In this document: one piece after another, positions 12,633 through 22,599 of the stretch
Layout of the letters: the number at the start of each line of letters is the position of its first letter
Position numbering within the stretch: the stretch's first letter is position 1
Origin: Taeniopygia guttata
Lineage: Eukaryota; Chordata; Aves; Passeriformes; Estrildidae
Reading direction: 5' to 3'
NCBI RefSeq assembly: GCF_048771995.1
Contig: NC_133027.1
Span: 13,512,001-13,576,000, forward strand
DNA: 64,000 nt
Translations under genes and position numbers: made by a program
The notes under the pieces: generated by a model
What the model saw: the letters and a program-made list of their open reading frames with translations, nothing else
Databases searched by the model: none
Told to the model about the DNA's origin: nothing

Positions 12633-14982
12633 TGTTGCAATATTTAAAAACTGATTGCCATTTTAATTAGTTACACTTTTCATTCTTCAAATCACCAGCT
12701 AACTCATAAATCAATCAAGGTTTTATCAACAACAAAAAATAAATCTGCCATTGAATATTGAAGTTCAAACAGATTTACCTTTAAATTTAGTAGACAGAAA
12801 CAGATATTTCTGTTGATGACTCATCTAGTCTAACAGATGTATCAAATTAGAAAAAATACTCATTGAATAATTCAGACACCACAGTACTGACGAACACACA
12901 GACAAAGTCCTCTTTAAAAGGTGGTTGCTGATGCTGAGGTAATCATCTTTCCTCTCTCCTCTCTCACCTGCCTGAAGATAGCCACAGTAGGAGCCTTCAT
13001 TAGATATTTGCCCTCCTCTATGCCTCCCTGGAAATCCTCTTGCATAAATGTCCCTGTGAGTTCCTGTGTGCTCCCCTTCCATCCCTCATTAATGTAGAGG
13101 GTCCTTAGGCAGACATGAGAATTTCCAACAGGTGAACACCTAAAGGATCATACTGATGGGGAAAAGGGGGGAAAATTCTGGGGGTGTGTGTGAAATGTGG
13201 GGAAAAAGCTGTGTACAACTGCCATGGACACTTGATTGAGAAAGAAAAAGGCTCACAAGGACTCATTCAGGTAATATCCCCAATCAGGAAACTGTTGGAG
13301 GATGTGATTTGAGTCACAGGCCTGATTACATACTGAAATTCATCAAATTAAGACCAGCATGTTTCAGATTGATTTTTTTTTTCCTAGATAAAGGTTCTTT
13401 ACAGAAAATATGAAAGTGGTATGGATCAGGAAATCTTTTGCAGAACAAAATGCATTTAGGATACCTCTGGTCTCCAGCATGATCATAGTGAGAGGATCAT
13501 ACTGAAAGACACCTCAACCAATCAGCTGTGTGACGAATCCTCCTCTCCCCACTGCTTTCATCTATATTTTTCTTGTCACTCCTATATCTCATAACATATA
13601 TTACTAAATTAAAAATAAAATTATTAGCATTTATTCTATCTGGTTTTTTTTTCATGTTTCTCCCTTTGCCTACAGTATATTAAGTATATTAATCTGATTT
13701 ATGTTTCTCCTATTTTTCCTACGCTTTCATCATTTGTAGTTTCCCCCAAACCAGAGAAGTTACAAGGTGGTAGGGACTGAATCCTAGTTTATTTATGTGG
13801 AAGAAATAAAAAATGCACTTCCATAAATGTAATTATTCTCTTGAAGTTCTATGAACCCCTGAAGAGTCACATCATTCAAGTTACTAGTTTTCAGTAAAGA
13901 AGCAGCTGGATTTTGTTGTATTTATTCCTTCCTGGTCATTCAGTCTCATCTACTATAATGATGTAGAAGAAAAGTAAAATCTATGGTAGCATATTTTTAT
14001 CAGAAAATCCCATGTAAAAGACCTCTGAGACCATGTTTAGTGTCAACTTTAATAGTATTTTCCAGGATTTTGTTATGGAAATATCCACATTATCTATAGA
14101 AAATGATCCTGATTTACAACAGCAGAGCTACTGAACATTGAATGTTTTCACACAACTAATTAGCAATGAACATTTTTTTTCTGGAAATTTCTAGGAAAAA
14201 ACCAAGCTATTCTTTTAAATTTCTTATACCTGTAAAAAAAAAAAAAAAAAAAAAAAGGACAGAGGAAAATAAAAATTGTCTTGTGCTTTCATGTCTGAAC
14301 CTTGCTGAGAAAAGAGACTTCAACCTTTGAGGAGTGAGCTGAAGAGACTGACTACTAGGGGAAGGGTAAGACCTCAATTAGTCCCAGCAGCTTGACAAGT
14401 CACTAGTTACTGCCTTGACCCAGACCCTGTGGAAATCACCTCCCTATCCTATGAATGGTTCCTCCACTGCTGCAGTCAAAATAAGCTGAGCTAGCAAAGA
14501 CCTGTTGCTTTTTCCAGCCTCTCCAAATGGCAGCACTTGCTCAGGTCAGCAGAGGTGGCAGCAGAAGGCACAAAGGGCACTGAGCAGGGGGAGAGGGAAC
14601 AGCAATTAGCAAGGGAAGGCTACAGGCTGCAGCCTCTGGTGGTGACATATTTGCAACCCAAGGAGTTTCCTCTTTAGAGGAGTAGCCACCTCTAAATCCC
14701 TGCTCCCTGTGCAGTTACAGGTATAATCAGTAGTCTTGCACTATGCAGTTTCCTGCAGTTGACTAAAACTGTGCGAATTAATAACATCTATTCTCTACTC
14801 AAGAGATGTGTAAAGCTAGTTTCTCTTCTCATTAAATTAAAGCCCAAAATTATGTTCTCTGCTGCTAGATGTATAAAACTACTTTCTTCCCTCCAAAATA
14901 AATGTGGCAACTAAAAATACCTTTAATTATTTCACCCACTGATCTCTAATTGTTATCTCCATGAATTTATGATCAGGCAAAC
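12633..14982. other. Unannotated AT-rich sequence
   Basis: No gene recognised. It holds a poly-A run at 14234-14256 (listed separately). The part at 14290-14720 is richer in GC but matches nothing I know. Confidence 0.5.
14234..14256 (+). repeat. Poly-A run (23 bp)
   Basis: An uninterrupted A homopolymer. It has no clear retroposed body upstream, so it is treated as a simple repeat. Confidence 0.9.
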
Positions 14983-15039
14983 ATTTAATTTAATTTAATT
15001 TAATTTAATTTAATTTAATTTAATTTAATTTAATTTAAT
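14983..15039 (+). repeat. (TTTAA)n microsatellite
   Basis: About 11 uninterrupted copies of a five-base unit TTTAA over 57 bp, with no imperfections that I can see. Purity suggests a young or currently variable array. Confidence 0.97.
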
Positions 15040-15639
15040 GAAGAGGTGCATGCTTACTTCAGAGATCTGAATACATTATAGGTTACCAGATGATAAATTT
15101 GATAACACAGCTGCTGCGTTCTGCTCAAATGAGAAAATAAAACTGCCATGAGGGTTTTCACTGACTGATTTTTCCTGGCATCAGATGGCTCTGTGGAAAC
15201 AATTTTGTTTTCCCTAATAAACACAAGGAGTTTATTTGATCTGGCTTATTACAAAATTTGAAAATCTTGCTTATTATTTCTGGGTTTAGTCAGGCTTCAT
15301 TTCACTCTATTGGCAGATTCAAAATTTCCCTAATCCTTGTTTTCTAATGTTCCTTGATATTCCTACTGTGCTTTTCAGATTTTCTGTTTTACACTTGGAA
15401 AATGCCTGAAGAGATCTATTTTATCTTAAAACTGGGTATAGGTTCATGAAGAAGCAACACAGCCTGCTGGATGACACCTCAAGTTGTTAAGAGTTTTTTT
15501 CTAAAACTGCATCTTATTTTTATAAGGGATTGGCTTTCAGCTACTTTCTCCACATTTTACACCAGCCTCTGACACTTGTAAACCCAGGCCTGTCCACAGC
15601 TCTCCACAGGAGCTCACCACTCCAGGTGACGAGATGGGG
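15040..15639. other. Unannotated sequence
   Basis: AT-rich at first, then more GC-rich towards the pentanucleotide array. No gene or repeat family recognised. Confidence 0.5.
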
Positions 15640-15980
15640 CATTTCAGCATTTCTCACTCCTTGGAACAGGCTGCTCCGACTTCCACGTGCGGACCTGCCT
15701 GGGATGTGGATGTGATGTGATCACACTTGGGAGCTCAGCTTGTGGTAAAAAAAGAGCAGCATGCCAAGAGCAGATTGAGCACATGCCAACAAGGCAGCCC
15801 CATGCCACGCGTGGCACAGCAACCCTTTGGAGGCTGACAGGCAGCAGAAATGGAGGGAGGGATATAAGGGTTTTTTGGCTACTGCAACACTTCAGTAAAG
15901 CCACCTCGTCCCTGCGGCTGCGCTGTGCATGCCAGAGGTCACACTGCAAGTCACAGCCAGCAGTGCAGCCTGGGAGCCAG
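15640..15980. other. GC-rich flank of the pentanucleotide array
   Basis: Base composition rises well above the surroundings. It contains a perfect 14-bp palindrome TGCCACGCGTGGCA at 15803-15816 and, at 15861-15868, a TATA-like 'atataagg' followed about 25 bases later by AGTAAA. These could be leftovers of an LTR or promoter, but I cannot place the segment in a family. Open frames of up to 182 codons that cross it exist only because the adjacent array has no stops. Confidence 0.45.
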
Positions 15981-16250
15981 GGCCCAGCCCAGCCCAGCCC
16001 AATCCAACCCAGCCCAGCCCAGACCAGCCCGAGCCAAGCCAAGCCAAGCCAAGCCAAGCCAAGCCAAGCCAAGCCAAGCCAAGCCAAGCCAAACCAAGCC
16101 AAGCCAAGCCAAGCCAACCCAACCCAACCCAACCCAACCCAGCCTGCCCCAATCCAACCCAGTCTGGCCCAGCCCAGCCCAGCCCAACCCAACCCGTCTC
16201 AGCCCTGCCCAGCCCAGCCCAGCCCCGCCTAGCCCAGTCCAGCCCAGCAG
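15981..16250 (+). repeat. Mosaic pentanucleotide satellite (AGCCC/AGCCA/AACCC)n
   Basis: Roughly 54 five-base units in blocks: AGCCC-type at 15983-16020, AGCCA-type (most homogeneous) at about 16033-16117, AACCC-type at about 16116-16140, then AGCCC-type again with variants to about 16250; a short GACAG repeat follows to 16262. None of the main units contains a stop in any of the six frames, which explains open frames of 116-182 codons on both strands (SQAKP- and WLGLA-type repeats). These are not genes. On the minus strand, G3 runs spaced by two bases are regular. Confidence 0.95.
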
Positions 16251-16675
16251 GACAGGACAGGAATGCTGGTGGTAAGAAATTGCTATTTCAGTGACAACTC
16301 CTGCATGTGAGAAATGATACTCACTTCTACAAATTTTAAAAGTTTTGTTAAAACCTTATCAGAAATACGAGAGAAGACTGAATAGAGAAAATATTACAGT
16401 GCTGGGAGCAAAGGATTTTTCCCACCATGTGCTCATCCACACAATGGATGTTTTGCCTTTTAACCCTTTAGCCCCTCCCAAAGTTCTGTCCATTGACTCC
16501 TCCTTCTCTCTCCAGTGGTGGAGTTCACTTCCTTACACCTTGATTGGAGGTCAGGTGCTGCCAGTGTAACAAGCCTGCCTTCCCAAATGTCCCAAACTCA
16601 GGGCATCCCGTGATAACAATTCGAGGTGGGGGGAAACATAACTATAAAACTTCTCTTGACATATACATAATATCT

Positions 16676-16736
16676 GCCTTTTAATTGTGAGACTAAACCA
16701 TAACATTATCATGGTTTACTCTCACAATTAAAAAGC
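16676..16736. repeat. Near-perfect inverted repeat (26-bp arms, 9-nt loop)
   Basis: Arms at 16676-16701 and 16711-16736 pair at 24 of 26 positions by my count (one C-C and one C-A mismatch), around the loop AACATTATC. The inner part of each arm reads ACCAT/ATGGT. No target-site duplication is visible outside. It may be a chance palindrome, a miniature transposon remnant or a small RNA hairpin. Confidence 0.85.
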
Positions 16737-17471
16737 TCTATCACATGCATGAGCTGGTACTTTTCCAGTTTTGAGTTTAAACTTCTGACCATTCTTTAGT
16801 TTGGGGTAGAATTTTCCTGTCATGTGGACCCTGAACTCCATGTAAATGCAGGCAATGACTATCTGCATTGTTGGTCTCTTGCTTTACCTTCACTGCTTTA
16901 TATATTGCTTTAACAATACTCCCTTACATATAAAAAAAAAAAGGAGCTCAAACATAGCTGTGCATCTGCTGAATTATGTTTTTTGGAAGTAAATTATATT
17001 ATTGAATGTATATTATTAGCATTTTCAGTAATGAGGCAATATATTTTTTTCACTTGCTTTAGATTTTACTAATTAAATCTTGGGGTTTTTAACACTTGAG
17101 CTTTTTGTTAGCACAGGTTATGTATATTTGCACCAAATACTTAGTCTGAATCATCATGCAAGAGCTGCACTTTTAAAAGTTGCTATCTGAAATATAGTTA
17201 AGAAAATGCATTGCTTTAATTAGAGAAAAAAAAGAACTTAAAGCTCAGAGAGTGCAGATTGTATTGAAATCACAACAGAATTGCTTCTCACCATTATGAA
17301 ATTCTTTTGGGGTAATTTAGGGTAAATTGTAATTTGTTTGGTGACTGTAGAACTACTTCTGAACTATTTTCTTTCTCTGTTTTTTCTTGACTAGAGCTCT
17401 AACTTTCTCTGATGTTTATAATACATTTCTCTTATTAGCAACTGTTTCTGCATGTTGCATCTTGAAGACAG

Positions 17472-17501
17472 TTGCTCATATCCTAATTGCTCATATCCTA
17501 G
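17472..17501 (+). repeat. 15-bp tandem duplication
   Basis: TTGCTCATATCCTAA is followed at once by TTGCTCATATCCTAG. Two copies with one mismatch; probably replication slippage. Confidence 0.85.
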
Positions 17502-20341
17502 ACTGTGACACTAAATTTATAGCTTATAAACTAATACACAGGCTATATTTTTTTTCTGAGTTTTGTGTAAATATCCCAGGTTTTGAGAACTAAACAGTCT
17601 GAGTTAGTTTAGTTTCAGAACGAAACTGTCTAAATGGTCTGTGAACCTTTTGACACAAGCTGACCTGCTGACCATGCACTTGAGTAAAACCGGTTGAATA
17701 ATTCATCATATGTAGTATTCAGTGTGAGTTTTGACATTTTATTGCAATAGACATACCCCAATTAATTATACTACTGCATATTTTCGTAATTAATCTAGAG
17801 CTTTGAATTTTCATTCAGTTCTTTGGGCAGAGTAGGGGCAGGGATGTTCCTTCTATGACAGGAGATTGCCACAAGTTCCAATGTGTGCCATGACTGAAGG
17901 ATCAGCTGCAACTGCATCTTTTTCTGGATAATTTGATTACACTCACTGAGGGCTTTATCATTGTCAGTACATTTACTCTATATCAAAATAAGACATGGGG
18001 CAGAAATACTTCCTTAGAAACTCTGAATATAGTAAAAGCTGGTGATAATATGTGTTGTCTTTTATTGCATCTTAAGCTTAAAATACCTCCTCCAGGAATC
18101 ATGGCTAACTGTTCTCAGTTCCTCAGCTCTTAATTTAGTATTAAACTCAATTTTTCTTACTTTTTCTTCAGATTTGCTTAGGTATTTGTAAAGAGACTCC
18201 AGTTCCATAGGAAACAGTTGAGGCATTTTTTCCCCTGAAAGGCCTCAGATGTTATATTTTTATAGTAATATTGTTTAAAGTGTTACTAATACCCATTAGA
18301 TGAAGACTCTGATATCAAGGATTCTTTATTCTGACCCCCTAGGTTTTTGGCTATGACAATTACTTTTTCTAGTGTCTCTTCCTAATATGAATATGTGATT
18401 CTGGAATTCCTTCCTAATGTTAAACAGAGACAATGCTAGTTCTGGCCAAACATACTCAGAACACAGAAAATCAATCTTTTGACAAATTTTTAAAACTTTC
18501 TTCTTTTAATCTTCTTTCTACATTTCTTTCTCATATCCTACAAATTAAAGTACATGTTTAATTATTATTAATGTTACTGTCCTACTCAGCACAGCAGTCC
18601 CCAAAATGAGGACAGAATAATTACATGTGTCCTGAGAAAAGTTTCTGGATTGCATAACTCTGTTATTGCTGTTCGGCTGAATCATTTCTCTGCCTGGTCC
18701 AGGTGCTCTCACATCACAAGTGGGAGGGAGAAGGGGATTACTGGAGAGATGGCACACACTGAATCTGTTACAGAATCATAGGGTTCCAGACTTGTAAGGC
18801 TAGTTATGTCCTGAAGTACAGTTACATAACACTATAAAAATAATTGGCAGTCATGAAGAAATTTGAAAGGATATGTAGCAACACTGTGTGCAATATTGTT
18901 TTTTGTTTATTTGTTTTGTAGCAGCATTGAAGATGACAATATTTTCTGTAGAAACTATTCACATCTAAGCAGCATTAAAACATTTTTTGCATTTATGTGA
19001 AAATCTCAGGGGTTCAAAAATTTGGCCTGGTTTCTTCTGAGCTCCAGAACTTATCCAAATGTTCATCTAAAGACACCTCTGGGGAACTGGCTGAACAGTG
19101 TGACTCTGCAAGGGCTTGAGACAGACCTGTAGATGAAAAAAAAAATAAAAGTTGTAAATTGCTAGTAATTGGAGAAGACCTAGCTTTGTGGAACTCTAAT
19201 GAATGCAAAAGTAATTAAACCTCTTAAGATAGCATCACTGGCTGCAAATTTCTAATAAGTATAAACATAATAAAGCTCCTTTAGAGATTGTAATTTCTAA
19301 CAGCGTTAGCCCGTTAGCCACTGTCTTATGTGAATAGCATGGATATAAGGAATACTTGTGCAGACAAGATTGTTCACATAGCCTGTTACAAAGTCTGTTA
19401 GGATCCCAAAATATAGTTATGGTAGGTAATGGTATATTTATCAAAACTGAGCAGGAACTTAAAGCTTATTAAATAAGAACTCATGTGTGATGTAAACCTG
19501 GAAATCACACACTCTAAATTCTGTTAACCAGTCTGATAGTAATCCTTTTATTAATATTTGTATTCTATGCATCCTATAGCACTAGAAAATTAGAATATGT
19601 GGATAACTGTTAATTGAATTTCTTAAGAACCTTAAGGGAAGAAACTATGGTCACAAAAGGGACAGTGGTCAAGATTATTGCTGTTTTATGAGTAGGAACT
19701 TACATATTCTTAGAGGAGAATAGCAAGTTAGGACCCCAGGCTCACAAAACTATTTTATTTTTGTTTTATATTCTCAAATGAAAAGTTAGAATGAAGACAA
19801 TCTCTGTTTATTAGACTTTTGAAACATAATTCAGTAAAGTTCAAAGGGAGGAGAATGTTGTAACTGTATTTGCTGCTGTGCATCTTCACTGTGAAAGTGT
19901 TCCTCTTAAACATAAGCTTTGAGCTGGCAACTGTCCTGTTATTTTATTTTTCCACAATGAAATAATACATCCTTCCTGATCTTTAAGAGGTATAAAATAG
20001 GAAAGATTAATAAAAAATCCTCTTCCTATAAGTTTTCAGTTCTGAATGGGACATAGTAAATTATTTGTATTTTATGATTGGAAAAAGATGAGCGGTTTAT
20101 ACCACTACAATTTGGACTAAAACTGATTTAAATGAGCTAGATGCTGGGATCTAAATGATCATTCATTTGGTGCACCATTTCTTTAATCAAAGTAGAGTTC
20201 TACCAGATTTCAAATGGGAATGTGTTTCAATGGATTATGTTTATTTCAACATTTGACAAGAAAAATAAAAAATTTCCATCTCATGTTTAGTTTTGAAACT
20301 CATTTGGGGGTAGGGGTGAACTAGATTAAATGTTAGATATT

Positions 20342-20370
20342 ATTTTTCTATAAAATATATTTTATAGAAA

Positions 20371-20373
<3 letters not shown>
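20342..20373. repeat. Perfect 32-bp palindrome
   Basis: Every base from 20342 to 20373 pairs with its mirror position (checked base by base), with no spacer. Only one C/G pair occurs (20348 with 20367); the rest is A/T. It overlaps by three bases the next palindrome. Confidence 0.95.

Positions 20374-20416
<43 letters not shown>
20371..20416. repeat. (TA)n microsatellite inside a 46-bp palindrome
   Basis: An alternating TA core at about 20376-20411 is bordered by AATTTT on the left and AAAATT on the right, so that the whole 46 bp is a perfect palindrome. With the preceding element it forms a 75-bp cruciform-prone AT tract. Confidence 0.95.
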
Positions 20417-22323
20417 CAAAATAATAAAGTCAAAATACATAATCCAAATCAAACATTTTAAATCAATGGGAGCAGAATTCCTTTTCTAAAGGAGATCTTA
20501 TTCTTCCTTTACTGCATGACCCACCTCATCTGTTGGGTTTGCCAAGTGCAGGATACCGTTGCCCACTCCATATGTAGTACAGGAATATGTAGCCAGCATC
20601 TCTGTGGGAAAATACTTGATGGCTGGCAGAACAGCTACAAATTGTGCTCTGACTATTTGAGAGCTTCAAAGACTGTCAAGATCATATGTAGTTTGCCTCA
20701 GAGATAAGATGTGTTGTTTTCACATCAAAGCAAGTGCTATTTGTTCTCCTTAATTTCCAAAGTGTATATATATGATACATATTTTTATATTGCATATTTT
20801 TTATTAAAGGTAAACCATTATCTAATAGTTAGTCTCGATTTTGACCTCTGTGAAGTAAAAAACCATATATATTCCTTAGAATGCATTTCTGTGTAAGTTT
20901 TATGAAAGCATTTTGTTCTATGAGACTGATAAATTGAGTATACACAAACAGCTTTGAAATAAATTTAGTAAGGGACTATCTGTTTATTACTGCATAGATT
21001 ACTTGCTGACAGTAAGCAAGTTTTAAGATAAAAGAACTTCCAGTGAGGGTAAAAACTAATTGACTTCTGTTTGGTTGGTTTTTCATTGTAAATCCTTAGG
21101 AAGCTTGAAAACATCGCTTTAGTCAATTTGCTGAAGTAGGCTTTCATTAGTAATATACTAAGCAGTGCTTTAATCAGTACATAAATCCACCAATTTCAAA
21201 TAATTGGTGCTAATCATAATTTCTCAATTCATAAAAGGACTCAAGGATTTTTGTCAACAGCAAAGTTGAATGATACACGAAGGCCTAAGGTCTTTCAGCC
21301 ATCTTGCAAGCCCACCCTCACTCCTGGAACAGAGCTGTTCCTGCTGAACGTGTTCTAGATGTACCAAAGGCCACAGACTAATAACAGTCACACCTGCAAT
21401 TATAAATCTTGGCCACCTTGCAAGAAATCTGTTGTCCAGTATAGGCACCCACCTGCATTTACATAACAGGAAGACAGGGCAGGTAGCACTGAGTGGCTTG
21501 TGATCAGGCAAGTATGCTCAGTCCCTCCTTATCAAAGCAGGATAATTGCATCCAGCCTGCTTTCTTTTGGACTCTCCTCAGTCCCTCCTCACCCTTAAGC
21601 AGTGACCAAGAAGTATTTGGAAAGCACATGAGTTTACACTGGCCAGTTTTGCCATGGACTCTGCCGACAGTTTGGCACTGTATTTTTGTTCTATTACAGA
21701 TGTGGCCCCCTTTCACAAAGACTGAAGTGCCTGACAGACACTGTCCAAGATACTCCAATCACTCAGAAAAATGGGAACTGGGGAAAAACTGGAATCTGTT
21801 CTCTTCTATCATGTAGTAATGGCGTAAGGAGGTAAGCATAAAGAAGAGAAAGTCTTTGGGTTTTTTTTTAAGAAGTGTTTGCTATCATGTTTGAAGATAT
21901 ACTAATTATTTCACAGATCATTTGCTTGAAAAGAATATTGGTGAGTTCGAAACATTTGTTAGCCCCAAAAAAACTCAAAGTCCCAAATCTGTCTATTAAA
22001 GACTATGCTTCCCTCAGGTCATTCTGAAATAAAAAAAGAAAAAGAGAGGACTATCTTGCCATGGTCTCACTAAAAATGGATAGTTGTACAGCAAAAAGAT
22101 TTATTCATATGTGACAGAGGAGAAAAAATTGTGTTACGGCACAGTGGGACATCAGATTGCAATAGGACAGCTGTGAGCTAACCATCTGTTTTGGGATGCA
22201 GCCTCCACACATCAAGAGCCAGAAAGGGAGGCTCCAAGCACACTTTGTACCTTGTTGCAGACCTTGCTGGTAAGATTTGGGCTATAATTGTCTAAATGGC
22301 TCTCCCCACCTGACCTAGACAAT

Positions 22324-22377
22324 AGGCTTTTGGTTAGGATTGTTACCAGCCATGGAAGTATTCTGGGCTTGAATCCC
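22324..22377 (+). pseudogene. Possible tRNA-derived relic (tRNA pseudogene or SINE head)
   Basis: TGGTTAGGATT at 22331-22341 matches a D-arm (A-box side) of tRNAs such as tRNA-Glu, and GGCTTGAATCC at 22366-22376 matches the B-box consensus GGTTCGAATCC at 9 of 11 positions. The distance between the two blocks equals that in tRNA-Glu as I know it. The anticodon stem pairs poorly (about 3 of 5), so it is not a functional tRNA. Chance similarity cannot be excluded. Confidence 0.3.
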
Positions 22378-22559
22378 TTCAAGGCTGAAAATGGAATTCA
22401 ACTGGTCTCTTTTCCTCAGGAAAAGTGCTTTAAATTGTAGTTTATAATACAAAAGTTGTGAGCAGTATATTTATGCTGTTTTAAAGGTGGATCACTGTAG
22501 TGAGTTTTTCAGCCGAATAAATCAAATGTAAGTTTTCTAGGACAGGTAGAAGAGGTCTC

Positions 22560-22599
22560 CATTCATTTACCAAGTCTCTGCTGACTTGGTAAATGAATG
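22560..22599. repeat. Perfect inverted repeat (17-bp arms, 6-nt loop)
   Basis: Left arm CATTCATTTACCAAGTC (22560-22576), loop TCTGCT, right arm 22583-22599 is the exact reverse complement. Pairing stops sharply on both sides. Origin unknown. Confidence 0.95.

Larger units (their letters stand above)
16263..20341. other. Unannotated AT-rich sequence
   Basis: No gene or transposon recognised. It contains a strong hairpin at 16676-16736 (listed) and a two-copy tandem duplication of a 15-mer, TTGCTCATATCCTAR, at 17472-17501. Confidence 0.5.

Noticed and set aside
15644..16192. Tryptophan/leucine/glycine-rich 182-codon frame
   Set aside because: It is translation of a stop-free five-base repeat; equivalent frames exist on both strands.
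18770..18800. 'cagaatcatagggttccaga', resembling a CR1 3' terminus
   Set aside because: Only the first ~15 bases match and the sequence beyond does not follow any CR1 3' UTR type seen here.
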